Positions 1 through 14,859 of a stretch of DNA of 64,000 bases are shown here, piece by piece. The notes under the pieces are model-generated. The model saw only the letters and a list, made by a program, of their open reading frames with translations, was not told the origin of the DNA and made no database searches. Position 1 is the first letter of the stretch, and the number at the start of each line of letters is the position of its first letter. A program made the position numbers and the translations under genes. This DNA is from Drosophila miranda. Taxonomy: Eukaryota > Arthropoda > Insecta > Diptera > Drosophilidae. Location of the stretch: the NCBI RefSeq assembly GCF_003369915.1, contig NC_046677.1, positions 32,444,913 to 32,508,912 of the forward strand, given 5' to 3'.

Positions 1-1
1 G

Positions 2-1072
2 CTGCAACTCGGTGCACGACTACCTCAAAACTATATTGTGCGCAACTCCCGTTTAATGGGAAAATGGGGACTTGAGGAAAATTCATCACCGCTCCGCTTT
101 CAACTGAGACGCGGGGATACTTTTTGGATGCAGATACTCCTCACAGTGGAATCGTTCTACATTTCAGTAAATGGTTATCATTTTGCCGAATACGCTCATC
201 GCATGCCGTATAGATGGCTAGGTGCAATCGACTTACGCGGTGACATTGATGAAATTGTCATTGATAAATATTATGTGACAGAGTATCCGATTCGGCTATC
301 TCAATCAGTGGCTCGAGCTCTACCGTTTGTCTACGACTCTAGTTTATTGAAATGGGTCAATGAGGAAGCCACTAGAATGCTACAAAGCTGGGCCTCCCTG
401 GACAATTTATCCAAACTGCAGAGAGCTGCAAGGCAAGTAAATACAAACCTAGCACTTCCATTTTACGGCCGCGTGCCAAACCACGAAAAGCTCATAGAGG
501 GACGTGCAGTTCGAATCGAAGGCCGGGTACGCATGATGCCCCAAAGTTTCAGTGTGGCGTTACAGCAGGGCCAGCAAATTTGGCCACAGCCAACCGTGTC
601 GTTTTATTTTAGCCCGAGTTTTTTGCGAAAATCACGCGATAAAGTTGGTAAAGTAAACATCACAAGGAGCGCTTATTTAAATGGCTCCTGGTTGAAGAGG
701 AAAGTGTCACACCTTCACACAAGTCTAAGACCTGGAAAAGCCTTTGTCATATTAATTGCATGTCGACCTAACTACTACGAGTTGTTCGTGAACAGAAAAC
801 TCTTGCTTGGCTTTAAGCATCAAATGAACCCAGAGTGTGTGGATATTGTTAATATCCGTGGAGACGTGAGGCTCTGGGATGTAGTCATCGAGACCACCAG
901 GCTCGGTCGGCCCCGATCTAGTGAGTATACTACTATATGCCAATAAAATAGATCGTTCTAGCGATCTGCCAGACTATGTCGATACCTTTAACTGACGTAC
1001 ATCTTTTTCTTTTCAGACCAATCAATCATCCAACGAGCTATCAGAACTTTGCGCCAAACTCACATTGAATAA
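2..1072 (+). CDS. Galectin-family protein, 3' part (two carbohydrate-recognition domains); probable CG11374 ortholog
   Basis: The reading frame is open from the window edge, so the 5' end is missing. Exons are <2..920 and 1017..1072, joined across a 96 bp intron (donor GTGAGT, acceptor TTTTCAG), ending in TAA at 1070-1072. The first part is the C-terminal half of one galectin CRD: NYIVRNSRLMGKWG then EEN, matching the family's VxxN...WGxEE strand. A second CRD starts near LPFYGRVPNHEKLIEG and ends near VRLWDVVIE. Galectins bind beta-galactosides and are exported without a signal peptide. Oddities: the HxNPR signature reads QLGAR in CRD1 and YFSPS in CRD2, so CRD2 in particular looks unable to bind sugar in the usual way. 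D. melanogaster has two galectin genes here (galectin and CG11374). Position next to net favours CG11374. The family call is firm; which paralog is inference. Confidence 0.85.
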
Positions 1073-4000
1073 TTCCTGAAAATGTTATTAAATATGTGGC
1101 TTTACCCTTCTTCTTGGACGGAAACGCAACCTGTCGAAAGACATGTTGTACAAATTTATATTTATAAGAACCACGTCGTCTTTATTGCCTCGATCTGGGT
1201 GCCATTTTTGCTATTGTTGGCTGGCGCTGCTGCTGCCCAACAAACTACTACAACGATCGGCCGACACACACCACACGACTGCCACTCACTGTGTGCGTAG
1301 ATTTATGATTTCATCTTTACCAAACGTATACAGAATTTTCTGCAATTAAAATAGCTCTGCTCTGCGCCCTGGAGTAAGGAGTAAGGTCTAGTGCAATGCG
1401 CCGCGCTCCAACTCATAAATGTCAATGTGCTGTCGTTGTCAACTGAGCCTCTGCCCATAAGCAGCACGTAGCAGCAGCAGCAGGAGCAGGAGTACGAGCA
1501 GAGGAAGCTCAGACAAGACCGATCCGGACCTGACCGTCTGAAGGGCCTCGGAAATTGATTATTAAAAACGATAATCGATTAAGGACACAGTATTGCAGTG
1601 CAGTACTGCCAGGGTCGTCACTGAGCATGCTGTCCTCAATTGACGTTTATGTCTACATGTGTTTAGCAAGACAGTTGACATTGTTTTGGCATGGCCAACA
1701 AAAAGCACCAGCAAAACAATTCAAGCCGAAAACGTCATCCCTGTAAATATTTCCCAGGGCTTGCCAAAGGAAGTAGTCTCTGCCAACGCTGCGATTGCCA
1801 AGAAAAAATATTATTTATGGTTCAAGTTCGTACGTGTTACGCATGCTTTGGTCCATTTTGCTAATGAAGTGGATTACCGATTGTCATTGTCTACTGCGAC
1901 GTTGGGTCCAGAGTTGGCTGGCATCCTTTGGCTTATTTTGTGGCTTTGGTGGTGGTCCATATGTACATATATAGTATATATTATTATAACATTTATTAAC
2001 AGCAACTATTTTACATAAATAAATGTATGTATTTTCGCAACAAGTAATTAACACTCATAGCCAGCCTGTACTTCTTAACCCCACTGAACAGCATACAGGT
2101 TACAAAAGAATGAGATATCTCAAAATGTAAAATATTTAACAGATCTAACTAAACAGACGTTAATTTTGCTACACGCGTTGAACGGCTGAGTATAAAAATA
2201 TTTCATCAACAGGCCTTGAAATGCTGGTAAATTTCGTGCAAAAATGTGAGCGAAAAGAGGACAATCTGGCTTGGCTCCTGGTTTGATGACTGTACCCATT
2301 TGCGGTAATTAATCAAAATTAATTATGCGGGCATGGAAGGCACCGCCGATTGGTCACCCATACGTTTATGTTCAAATTTATAAAAATAAAAAAAAAACAA
2401 AAAGTTTATTTGGTCTCTTTGATCGCTGAAAAGTCTAACCGAAAATTGTGAATTCCAAGGGCTGTGGCAACCTTTTAGTTGCCTTAGTATTTCGGATACT
2501 TCGTTCAGGATGCGTATAGTACGTATAGTAATTATCGCTGGTATCGTTTTCTCTTCCCCTATTGATTGGCCAGCTGCTGAAGATGATGTTATTGCTGCTG
2601 GGCCTGTTAATTATTAATTTCATATTTTTTATGCTGCTTCTTTATGTTGCTTCTGGGCAGTCCCTGGCTTTCAATCATCACCTGTTCTGTGGCATCTCGT
2701 TGATCCGGCTTCGCATTTTACGCATACCATGGCCAGTGCATTGCATCAATTTGTCAGGATTGATAATGTTATTAATTTAATTTAAAGGATGTTGACGTCT
2801 CGGGACTCTTTACTCAGCATAACAGAATTCGTAATTGCTTATAATCAAGATGCTCCAGCTCTTATATAGGCACTCATTGTATCCTCTTCATAATAAAGAA
2901 TGGTTAGCACAGCCCTACTGATTTGGATACTAATCCTTCATACGTACGTACTATGTACACATATGTATACATATGTTCACATGTAAACCCTGCGCTGGCA
3001 ATAAACCCTTGCCCCCCTCACTACGCAGGCCCAGGTATAATTAGGGCCTAAGAAATGTCGCATTGAAGAATTTCCGACCAAAAAAACCAATCGAATTGGA
3101 CGAAATTGGGCCGGCGATAGTACGAGCCAGTTCAGAAGTAAATGGTAACAAATGCATTCGCACCATTTTACAACATGTTGTGTTCGCCAGCCTCCGCCGA
3201 TTAGCCAGCCAGGCCAGGCGGAAAAGTGAACCGCTGTTTGTGCTGCAGTTTGAGTATCGAGGGGCTTATCAATATTCCAACTGTGTACTGTTGTCACACA
3301 GAACACGGCGCAATCAATGCCTATGCCTCCGCAGTGCGGTAGCAGTGGGTACATTCTAAATTAAACCTCAATTGGGGTTTTGTCCGCTGGCTCTGCCGCT
3401 GTCCCTGTGCCTTTGCTGTGGCTGTTGCTGTTGCTACAGCAGTTGCCAGTGGCAATTGTTTGAAATGGTCAACGGAATGCAACTCGTTTCGCATGCGACG
3501 TACTCACGCAGTCTGCGAAAAGCTGAATGCTCGTCGCCGTCCGAATTACGAACCATCCAAAAAAGAAGTTAACGAAAAATTGGTGCGTGGACATACAGTT
3601 TTGTATAGTGTATGGACTGCAGGGAACGCTATTCGTGGCAGAAAGGATTGAAGGGAAATCAATCACTTTTTTCACTGGACACGATGCTAATCCCATGGAT
3701 TCAGACAACCCTGCCAATGTGAGTGCGTTTTAAGCAATGTCAGAACCAATTACGTGGTATGGAAGTGACAACAACCTTTTATGTGTTCTCGTATGGACTA
3801 CCATAAGAGCACTTGATCAAGGCCAAAGCTTCCAGAGCTCGGGCGGAAATAGATGGGAAGTTAAATCTGTGGATATTTGTTCTGATCGGCTTAAATCGAA
3901 GATGTTTGATTCTGATTCAGAATTTACCCAACTACATATAGATAATACTCCATTTTATCTTTTTTCCGATATTGTACTTCATACTTAACAGTGTTTAAAC

Positions 4001-7000
4001 ATACACTTATAAATTATTAATATTAGCTCTACAACTTAAGGTTTACGTTTGGTCAAACTAGGGCTGTCGGTGCCCATTGTTGTCAGCGATAAATCCACAA
4101 AATGGGATATTCTTGGTTCGCTTCTAAACCTACATTTGACCGACCGATCCTTCTTTAAAAATGTTGTATTATACTTGTCCGTCTGGGTGTGTGTGTGTGC
4201 TCTCCTCCAACTAAGGGACCCACAAACCGACCGCTGCTCCGGCTCTCGATTTCTCAGAATATCGCCCGAGATCAATCTTACACTCGTTTGATTGCATATT
4301 TTTATATGGTAGTTGGACACATCAGAATCACATCGTTCGCTCGCATCCTTTTTCGGTGTTGTCGTCGCCATCCGCCAGCCACCGGCAGCCACAGTCCGTC
4401 CCGTCGGCAATGGCATCAGCGTCGGGTCGGCGTCTGTTGTTTTGCTACTTGCTTTGTGTTACAAACAGTTTTTTTTTTTTCGGGTCCCTGCACGAAAATT
4501 CCAGCAAGTTTATTGCTGTTTCTTTGCTTCTTCATTGCTGATGTCTTGGAAAGGGCCTTTTCTACCCGTTTAGTTTTCTTTTCTAAGACTTTTCTAGTCG
4601 CGTTAATATTATGTTTGTGGATAATTTAATACAATCAATAAGCCGCAATTATAAGATAGAAAGAACCGATTTATTTGACCTTTTTTGAATCCGATTAATA
4701 TTGGACAGTCCTACTATCCCAATTGAACATTTTTTAGATTTGACCGATGTACAATCCCTGTCCATTGGATTAGCCATGCCATGTGATTGGACCCCCATTA
4801 AACATAAATACAAATTTAAGTGTAAAAACAAGAAAAATGTATACAATACATATATGTAGACTATAAGTATAGGAGAGGTATGTGTGAATACGTATAATTC
4901 GATGTGTATGTTTCATTTGCAATGTGGCACATTTGGCCAGAACAGGCAGACGAGTGGGATGATGAGCGGTGGGTCCGGCAAGGCATGTTGCGTGGACGTG
5001 GACGTGCTGGCGCCAATTCAATGCGCATGTCTTCCTGCATTGCAACCAGGATTATACTGGATAGCCTTGGTTTGGCGATGGCGGTGGTCACAGCTGGTAG
5101 CAGCACAAATGTGTAAATTTTGTTGCGCTGATAGGCATCGTGTTGCTCACCCGGTCTACTTGATGGCCGTCGCGACCGTCGCCAGGGGAAAGTATGGCTT
5201 ACTGCCCTCTGGGATGGGCTCTTAATGCGCTCTGTAACTGACTTCGCTGGGATTGTGCATTTAATCTTGCACATGTTGCTGCTAGAGCGCCAGTCGATGG
5301 TGCACCCAGATGTTGCACTTGCCATATTGGCTTTCAGGGTCCGCTGCTTTGACGCTGCACGCTGAATAGCATTGATAGTTGGCCAAAGTTGAACTGGATC
5401 CGCTGGTGGCTTGTGTGGCGTCCAACTTTAGCATTGTTTTGAACAACAGAACTGCGTTGGCAGTGCATGCTATTTTAGGCCGTGGAAAGTAATGTAAGAT
5501 TCATTGAAACAACTAAGCAATTTCCCATAGCTCTGTTGTAAACTTGTGTGAAAATTGCATCACTTTTCTTTATTACGCAGTAAGGTAGACAATAAGAGTC
5601 TGGTCCAGTATCAACCAATATATGCACCTGATAGTTTCTCAGAATACAGCCAATATGTAGTCAGATATGACATTCAACTTAATAAAATCGTTCTACGAAC
5701 TTACTGTACAATCAATTTTGTGTTGATTTCAAAGACCAAAAAGTTTACGAAGCACTCGTCTAATGAAAACTTCGAATGTTGCGTGCTTAAAGTAAATCCA
5801 ATCAATTTTGAATATACACACACATACATGCTATGTAGACGAGTTTGTTAAAAGATGATTGCTTTGGAATTCTTTCACGCAGGCGAGTTTATAATTTACG
5901 GCGGACACCCTTTTAGATAAACAGGATTGACCAAATATAAATTTTTGCGGAGTAAATATAGGAACTCAAACAACGCCCCCACGTATTTTTTTAATGAGAG
6001 CTTTTGCTAACTGGTGCGTGCAGCTTTTTTGTATCCTTTTGGCAATTATCTGGGGTAAGCTAACGGATCTTCAATTCGAAATGCTTTACTTTTCATCTAT
6101 GTTAAACGAATAGATGGCCGGCTCCAACTAATTTAATTTGAACGCAAAATGTTGGCGCCAAGTGACATTTATTCATGGCAAGATTGGCGACGAGGATCTG
6201 GCGACACTTTTGTGTTAACGTCTGCGCACATGCGCATTGCTCACCGTCTGTCTATCTGTCAATTGAAATTCCCGTCTGCCACGTCAATTACGCACACAGA
6301 CAATCGCTTGTACTTAATTTACCGCAAAGTACGTGATAATTGGCCACGATAGCCATTCAATAAACAACTGGGTGTCAATACGGAGTATGCATGGTGGTAT
6401 TATAAGTTGGAAACAACAGATGACGAAGAATAACGTATACGACCGATTATTGAACTATATGCAGCTCTTACTGCATTAAAGGCTAATGATAAACTTTTGT
6501 GGGTATATGTGTAAGTACATATAATATGGACATATGTACATACATGCATATGTATAACATGTTGGGACGTGAAAGATCCAGTATGTTTAAAATATTTTAC
6601 ACGACAATTGCTAGACAAACATTTGGCAAGCAATGAAGAGTAGCCGTCGCGTCGCGTCGTGTCGCTTCGCCTAATAGCTAGGTTTCCTTTTCTTCTTTTG
6701 TGTTTTAGCTTGGTCAACGATTGCAATGGCCCCGCCACTAGCGCGACAGTCTGGTTTTATTTAAAAATTGTCACTTGTACCTTGCAATCTTGGCGCCAAT
6801 GAATCGTGTGCGCGTTGTGCTGCAACACACACGCATGCACTCACAGACCCCATCCCATCCCCGTTAATTTGGGGACATGTTAATTTGCCGTTGCAAATAA
6901 GTTTCTTTCAGTCCTAACTAAATGCCGCCATCTGTGCAAATATTCCCAGAAATCGGTCTCCCAAATGTTTCACTTCCGGTAAGAAAGCATGGCAGACAGA

Positions 7001-10000
7001 AAAGTTATTCTATAACATATAAATTGATTAATATTTGGTTAAAACTGTATCGAACCAAATTTATTAAAGTGTAGGCTTAAGTTAGCCTAAAACCAAATAA
7101 CAAAGGCGGCAGCTATTTTTAGCCTTGCTATTATGACAAGTAGTAAATTTGTACCTAATTATTAACGTAGTCCAGTCAGGCCAACGTCAGCTATGTTAAT
7201 TTATACGCATATTAAATGAACAGATCACGCTTGGAGCTACAGCATGTGATGCCATGAGGAAAGGTGGCTCGGATCACCCTCGCACTTTCAATGGCACACG
7301 CGCAAGTGCGCCCCGAAATAGACGTTGGCCACACCTGCGACAGGTGCGACAATATTTGACGTCTGCTATGGGTTAAAACAGCAACTACAGTTGGAATGGG
7401 TATTTTTAGACGATATTTAAGCCAATATTTGCACAACAATTTCTCAGTTTGCTACCACTAAAACAACATCTCGTCACGACATGTGATGCACCGACTTGCC
7501 ATAGTTTAGTTTATTTTAATTGTTTACACAAATGCTAATTTTTTGCGTTGGCAGTAGAAGTCTCCTCGTGGAAGACGCCCCGTGAGCCCCCGTGCGAGCT
7601 AAGCACAATACTTGTGCCGGCTGGCAACAGATGTCCATTTGTTTAATGTCTTTAATGTTGCAACAGGCAGTGAACAGTGAACATCACGAGTTTGGCGTCG
7701 GAGTCGAAGTCGGAGCAGAGTCCGAAATCTACAGTCGGAGCCTCTGTTTCATTTCGAATGGTTGGGGGAATCGTCGACATGGGACATGGGACATGAGACT
7801 GTATCGACTGTGCCTGCGTAAGGAGAAAGAGTTTTAATGTGAGAATAAATCTTATTAATATCACTGAACAGAGCTGCAGTCGCTTGGTTCTTTGCCATAC
7901 CCTGCATTTAATTTTTTGTTTCTCTTCGGTGCTCTTGAGGTCCCGCCGTTGTGTTGTCGGAATATAAATTAGCTTTGTCGCATTTTAAATGCGTTCGCAA
8001 AATTTATTTCATTATTTTTTGATGATCTTTTGATGATTGTTTCAATTATTTTGTTTTGAAAATAATTTTTACGCGATTGCCCAAACTTCCCTTAGGTAGT
8101 CAGACAATATAAAGGTAGATGCCGGTAGCACTACCCACGAAATGGATTACTTCTACAGCTACAGCTACAGGCTGTCTTCCTTATCTAAGTCAACCGCACA
8201 ATCCCATGTAAAAAGCCGAATCAGTTTAATACCGATTCACCAGTAGACAGCCGGGCGAAACAAATGTGCATTCATATGGCCACCGTCCAGTGGTTCATTA
8301 GTTCAATGAACTTCCCATTTTGCATATTGTGCAAAACAGAATTTTATTATGGCTAAACTCCATACAGAGAAGCACTAAGACTCAACTAAATAATTCATAA
8401 AATGTTGAATTGTTTCAATATATAGAGGCATTACATATAACTCGATTAAATGTAATTCCAGGTTCATTGATATATGTAGAATTATAACTAGCTCTAGGGT
8501 TTTCATTGACAAATGTAACCACTTTTAAAGTGAGATGGCGGAGCTGTTTATTATAGCTGCCTCTGTGCCCGGTGTATGTGAAATAGACTGCTGTAATTAC
8601 GTCAGGCTTATCCTTATCCGTAGCAGATAATTTAACTAGAATAGAATGGAAAGTCAATGTTCCTACTCAAGAAGCCTACTTGTATAGACTATTCGTTTGG
8701 TAAAAACGTAAAATATTTCACTTTCGCAGATTCTCAAGTGATGAAACATTACTTTGATGTTTTATGTCGGATTAAATCTGATTAGTCTTAGAGGAGGAGG
8801 AGGTTAGCTGGGCGTGATACAATTCCATTGTGCACTGTTTCGATCGATAGCAACGGCGACAGACTGCTTACAAAATGCTGCACCGCAATCAAATTTGAAG
8901 CTCCCAGCCAGCCAGAGATAGGTGCAAACATGCCTACTCATAAGACAGTCGAATTGCTGAATCATTCTCTTTATTATTTGCACAAAAACAGTTTGATTGT
9001 GCTAATATATGTATAAGTATCCCGTTGTCTCATTACCATATTATTGAATTAATTTTAACACTGTTTGAATATATTCTTTGTAAATGTACTCAAATATACA
9101 GTACGATTACTACTAGGAGAATAACCTCGAGTAGAAATTTAAATATGCTGATGAAAATATTTTTGTATAATTGGCCACAAACAAGTGTAGGCACAGCCAC
9201 CTGGCTCAAGCGAAGTAACGTTTGCATTTTTAGTCATTATATACTGATCAGAGACTGCTCTAATTAACCTGTTTTCTAAAAGCTGATGTAATTTCTGGCG
9301 GCTATTGCACTGGGTCAAATAGATGCAGGCACCTCGTTTTATACGAGTATAGTATACGCCTAGTTATTAGTTTGGCATCGTTCCTGTATGCGTCATGGGT
9401 ACGCTTGCACTATGTTAACTATACCGTGATATCGTTAAACTTTGTGCCTGCTAGATTAGCTGACAAATTTATTTCCGAACCTGATAAGGGACTATGGTGT
9501 GCCAAAACGCGTTTATAATAGCTGGGTTGATGGGTTCGGGTGTACTGAATCGATCGCCTGCCATTCTGTGCGCACCTGTTGACTTTATTATACCGCCAAA
9601 TGGCTTGTTGCAAAGCGATAAGATTATTCAACGTATAGACATAAATTACCCCTCTACCCAGTTACCGCTGTTTGGTTCTTCGTGTTTGTTTGTAATCTTC
9701 CAAGTACGCTCGCACCCAGGTGACTAATGGGTCAACACCACTCTGCACTTCTTTTGCACTGGAAACTCGATTCCCAACCAGATAGTTAAAGGATACATGG
9801 CATTTGACAGTCGGATTTGTATATTTACTGCTTTTATGGCACTTATTTTTATATCTCTACATAATTTACATACATATACACTGTACTTATAACAATGAGA
9901 TTTCAATTTAGGCGTAAAAGACTATAAATATTCACACAGACAAATTTCAGGTTTTCATTTTAGTTCCATTTGCGGATCTTCGTTTGTATTTGTGTACATA

Positions 10001-10751
10001 CATCTTGCTCATCTCTTGAATAATATATCTGTAAAAATGGTATAGTTACTTTTGTACATTGGAAACTATCTACTTTGCCAGTAGTGTAAAACTAATGACT
10101 TCCATTATTAAATTTAGTGACTTTTTAGGAATTTGCCGCTTTTATGCGAAAATCGGCTATATTTAAGAGTATTGGTACGTATACCTACATACATACAAAG
10201 TTACTTAGTAGTTTGGCATACAGTTTTAGGATTTCCCATACTATTATTGTCAATTTGGATTATGAAAAGCCGTGAGTACATACATACATACATCCATATG
10301 TATGTTAGGGGTAACAATTATTGTGTTCTTCAATATTTGTACTGCCAAAAACATTGAGCTGTTTCAATTTTCTTATAGTTTCAAAGTTTAAAAGCAACTT
10401 TAAATTAGGATCACATCGCTGGTCTTAGATTCTAAAAATATCAATTATGGCAAGTACGCATACCTACATATGTACATAAGAGTATGTATGTACACTAGAA
10501 TATGTATATAACGCGCCTATTGTGTACCCTCTACTTACAAATTAGCTGGTGTGTATATCTCTATAAACAAAGCTTTAAAAACTTGTAAAGCTATTCGGTC
10601 ACTTGTGACCCCAACTATACCTAAAACCTAGAACGTGTGGTTCTGAGTACAGTATGTCAAACTGACCCACAATCAAACACACGCGACTAACAGTAACATG
10701 AGCAGTAATCAGTCCCAATAAAAGTCTTTCAGAGTTGGTAAACTATACCGA
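1073..10751. other. Intergenic stretch, galectin to net; no convincing gene
   Basis: About 9.7 kb, AT-rich. Open frames are short, overlap each other on both strands and have no recognisable domain. A likely galectin 3' UTR lies just after 1072. Small features are a CAG-rich patch near 1488-1515, a CTG-rich patch near 3390-3450, a short GT run near 4187, and CATATG/TACATA microsatellites near 2940-2985, 6515-6560, 10180-10310 and 10460-10510. I see no tRNA-like or transposase-like sequence. Such a gap beside a developmental bHLH gene may hold enhancers, but that is inference. Confidence 0.5.
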
Positions 10752-13700
10752 TTACTCGTCTTTCTTGCGCTTCACCTTTCCTTCCGTTTGAATTGTTGAT
10801 GTGACGGCCTCGATGCAATCGGCAATGGACGGCTCCGATTGATCAGCGCTGTAGTCCTGACCAGCCATACGGCTGAGGGTCAGTATATAGGAACAAGCTA
10901 CTCGCAGCACAGAGAGCTTGGATAGCTTCTGAGTGCTGGCATATGCTGGAACGGCGTGTCGTAGCGTCTCGTAGGCGGCAGAAATAGTGTGCACTCGAGT
11001 CCGCTCCCGCGCATTCGCCTCAATGCGGCGCTCCCGCGTCATGTTTTTATAATTGCGTTGGTGCGAGTGCGGACGCAATGTAGAAGTATCGGAGCCCGAC
11101 CCAACCTTGCACATGTCCTCATCGCTAAGATTTGCATCAATCAATGATGCCGCGATTGCTTCTTTCGCCATTTTTTTGTGCAATGTCTTTTTTGGATTTT
11201 GTGGTTTTCTGTTCTGCATTGTGGAGTAAGTCTCCGATTTTTTTTCTGTTTCAATTAGCTGCTGTGGTTTCTTTGTCACCAATTCTAGGGGTTCTTTCTG
11301 CTCTGGATGCGTGGCGAACGTGCGGTGCAGAGTAGTGACGCCTGGGTGACGAACAAATATATGGGCCGGATTTGGTATGATCTCGTGTTCCAAGCTTAAC
11401 GGGGTGGGCACACTACGACTGGGGCTATGGCTTGTAGGTGTCAAAACCACTGCTGAATCAGCAGAAGAGGTATAGCGTATGCGTTTCTTAAGCGGGCCTG
11501 TTGCAGCAATACTCGCGCAGGAGGAAGGACAAGCGTTGGCTTGTCCAAATGTGGACGTCATCGATCCCACAACTTTTGAAGGTTCCGTACTCTTGCGTTT
11601 GTTGCGGATTAGTGCTATTGGCTTAGAGTCTGCTGTTCCGAAGTCTTCAGTTCCTTTTGGTTCGATGTTGGGACTGCCACTGCGCGTTTGCTCAACGGCT
11701 AAATCGTCGCCGCCTTCGCTTTCCGAGCTGGCGGAACAAAAACCCGCATCACGGTCGTTTGAATTGGGTGAATCTAAAAATAAACAAAAGAGTTAAAATG
11801 TTAGTTGTCTTCTTCCATTTGTGACGTATTTACGCTGAACCGGTTGCTTAAAGTAAGGCTTGGTAAATTTAAAAAAATCCCCCTTTTCGCGGAACACATG
11901 CCGCATAGGGCATTCGGAGCCCCTCGCGGTGGTTTTGACCAGCACACCAAAAATCTTTCATGATTATATCCAAACGCCCATTGATATATTTGTGTACTCG
12001 ATTTAGTTTGTGGCTGTGAGACACAACTATTAAAATCTATATAAAATCATTATCCTTTGGTACTATTTGGCAAGTACAAAATTGTATGTATCTGTTAAAA
12101 AATGTATGTATGTACATACATACATATGTATGTATGTAAGTCCTAAAATGCAAATTCAAATTTTGCATTGCTCGCGAAAATGAAACCTGTTTCCAGGCCC
12201 GTCGGTCTACCACTGACCTCTAAAGGTATTTAAAAAGCGTTTAAGCACAGCTTACTTGTTGAAAGTAATTTATTTTGCGTCTGGCGAATAAAGTCAGTTC
12301 AAGTTCAGCAGCAGTAGCCACTGCATCAGAAGCCAACAACCCGGTTAGTAATTAATAAAACAAAAACACGAAAAAATACGGGTGTACTCCGCTCCAACTG
12401 CAAGTGTTCGGGTGAAATGCAAATCAATGGACTTAGGCAGGCAGGATAGTATTATTTTTTCTTATCGCCAACAGTAATAGAGAGTATACTATACGTTTTA
12501 CCCAAGAATACAGTACAGCTGTTCATTTAGTGAACTTAATTATGTGCTTTTCCGTTACAAAATATTTCTATAATACATCTGGCCAATGATATGCATTATT
12601 ACCCCACTTTTGCTCCTCATACGTACTAGATCATATGATAGCGGTTTGCCACCTATGTAAATACAGATGTATTAACTTGTACTAAGTATACCGTTTATCT
12701 GAGTCGAGCCAGACACGTATGGAAACACGACGGAAGGTATGTTTTTGCATGTTGACACAACTATTTATAAGCAAATTATTGTGCTATCTTTTCTAATTTT
12801 AGACAGACAAACAACATACGAAATTTAAAGCAACTGACTGACATTGCAGCGACGAAATCAGGCTGGATAAATAACAGCAGTGCTATAGCTACAGCTCTAG
12901 CCCTTGTGTGTAGAGCATTCATATTGAGGATTGTATTTCTTATTCAGACAAATGTTTGCTTAAAGCCGACTTCGTCAATGGCGTCGTATAAGCCAAAACA
13001 CCTGTGCACGTCACGTCGTATATAACATCTCAGTTATATGAATGTAAGGTTTTGTGTGTGGATCGAGAAAAACGAAGTATTCGTGGTTAACATCTGCCTT
13101 TATCTATCATATAAGGAGTGCATTCAATGATGGCCTATATAGTATGATAGACAAACGGTGTAGTGAGTAGAAACCGAATAGGATCAATTCCCAATCCTGG
13201 GGACAAAGATGTTTTTGGCGGTACATACATATTATGATACAAAGTCAGTTCTGTTTTTTTTTTACATGCATCTAATGAGTTTTTGATCACAAAGCCAAAC
13301 TTGACGTTTTCGCATTAAAATTGGCAGCCATTTAGACGTTATTGGGCTTTCTTTCCAAGAATGAATGCCCTGCCGTGAAAATCAGCTAAAACCTACTTAA
13401 AAGAGGCAGACACTAACTGTCAGAGGCATCAGAAAATCCCATATTCACGCCAAAAGTCAGCCAAAGGTTATCATCATAGGCGGCTTTTGGCTGCCGGTCG
13501 GTCCACTGGGAAGCGTTCCGTGTGTGGGAAGTCTGAGCTTATCAACATACAGACATATTTACATTCAGACGTGCATATAAAGATCCATAAATTTATAGAT
13601 GAGATTTATATGTATGTACATATGTCTATACGACTAAATGGTGTACGAGTATTGTAGTAAAATGACGCGCCATTTTTATGAATGAAACACAACAAAATAT

Positions 13701-14859
13701 TAAATGGTGCATTGCGATCGCTTAATTAACCAGAGACTATGGTTCACAGCCTTTTACTTGCATTATTGACCAATGTGTGGCTCTCATTTTGGTCCTAACT
13801 GATTCAGACATTATCAGGAATGTTAGATTATGAAAACATAATACAAAAAAAAATCAATTCGAGCTCCCAGATGACAACTATTGAAATGCCATGTTCGGTA
13901 AATAAATATACTTGGCGCCAATGACAAGCTTCGAAGGCCCTAAGAGAAAATACCGACACTACATTAAAATATTATTTAATTTTAAAAGAAGCAAAGTTTT
14001 GGAACACATACAAACTTTCGGAAACGACGAACAAACATATTTTCTAGATTCATACTGAATCTTAAACTTTTGAGTTTAATTCTGAGTGAATCTGTGGAGA
14101 CGTTCTCGAGGCCAACTGTGCTCAAACCCAGTCACACACAAATTGCCAATATGTCTGGCGACGTCGTCGTCCTCAATTCACTAGAGCGGGCAAAGTGCCT
14201 GTTTGACATATGCGTCACAGAACCCAGGCAGACATACGGCGGCGACAAATAGTTGGCGTTGTTTACGTATCTGTCTGTATCTCAATTGCTTGCCACCCTC
14301 AAAGGACTGTTTCCCTTTTATGATTACGCTGCTGGTGCTGGATGGCCCAGCACATCCCCCATAAAGTATACTATCTGTCATCAGCATGGCATATTCGGTT
14401 CTTCATTTAGAGCTTTTGCACAGCTGGTTTTTCTAACTACTTTGCTTTTCGAACCTCTTTATCTGGTAACGTTTCTATTACAGAGATTTCACTTCAATTC
14501 TGGATAACAAATTGGCAGTAGAGTTGCTGACTCAGCATCGGATTAATAATATCCATTGCTGTAATGTACTCTGCAACCGCCTCTAGATATTTATGTGACT
14601 TATTCAACACGCAAAATATAATCTAAAAACATAACTTCCAGGTGCGGGACATACATACATACATATGAACATATGTACTTAGTATGTATGCACTTATATA
14701 GGGGAATATTAAAATGCATGTTTAAATTGTACAGTTAGCCGGCAACAGGTGGCTAAAGCCCTTAATAACATTTCGTGCGCTCTTACCTTTCATAATGATG
14801 GCCGCTAGTTCCGCTGCACTTAATTGCATGTAGAGTTTGTCTGGTTGGGCAACAGCCAT
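10752..14859 (-). CDS. net: net, bHLH transcription factor (Atonal-related, ATOH8-like)
   Basis: Two coding exons on the minus strand: 14787..14859 (ATG at 14859, 24 codons, donor GTAAGA, phase 1) and 10752..11773 (acceptor TTTTTAG). Together they give 364 aa, near the roughly 360 aa I recall for D. melanogaster net. Exon 1 encodes MAVAQPDKLYMQLSAAEL. Residues 1-270 are low-complexity, rich in Ser, Thr and Pro. The bHLH lies at about 271-327: basic region RERRIEANARERTRVHTIS, then helices around ETLRHAVPAY and LSVLRVACSYILTLSRM. The basic helix (ERxxANARERxR) is typical of Atonal-superfamily DNA binding at E-boxes. In flies net represses rhomboid and EGFR signalling in the wing and restricts vein formation (established knowledge). 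The 3.0 kb intron and long flanks suit a developmentally regulated gene. The exon 1 to exon 2 join is inferred from matching phase and splice consensus. Confidence 0.93.
11774..14786 (-). other. Intron of net
   Basis: A 3.0 kb intron with donor GTAAGA (minus strand, at 14786) and acceptor TTTTTAG (ending at 11774). It contains a TATG/CATA palindromic microsatellite near 12100-12140 and another near 14650-14695. No exon or transposon protein is seen in it. The ORFs at 14070-14507 are short and overlap on opposite strands; I treat them as noise. Confidence 0.7.

Noticed and set aside
3063..3359. 98-codon ORF on the plus strand, overlapped by a 125-codon ORF on the minus strand
   Set aside because: Both strands are open over the same GC-richer patch, with no domain, splice or promoter support.
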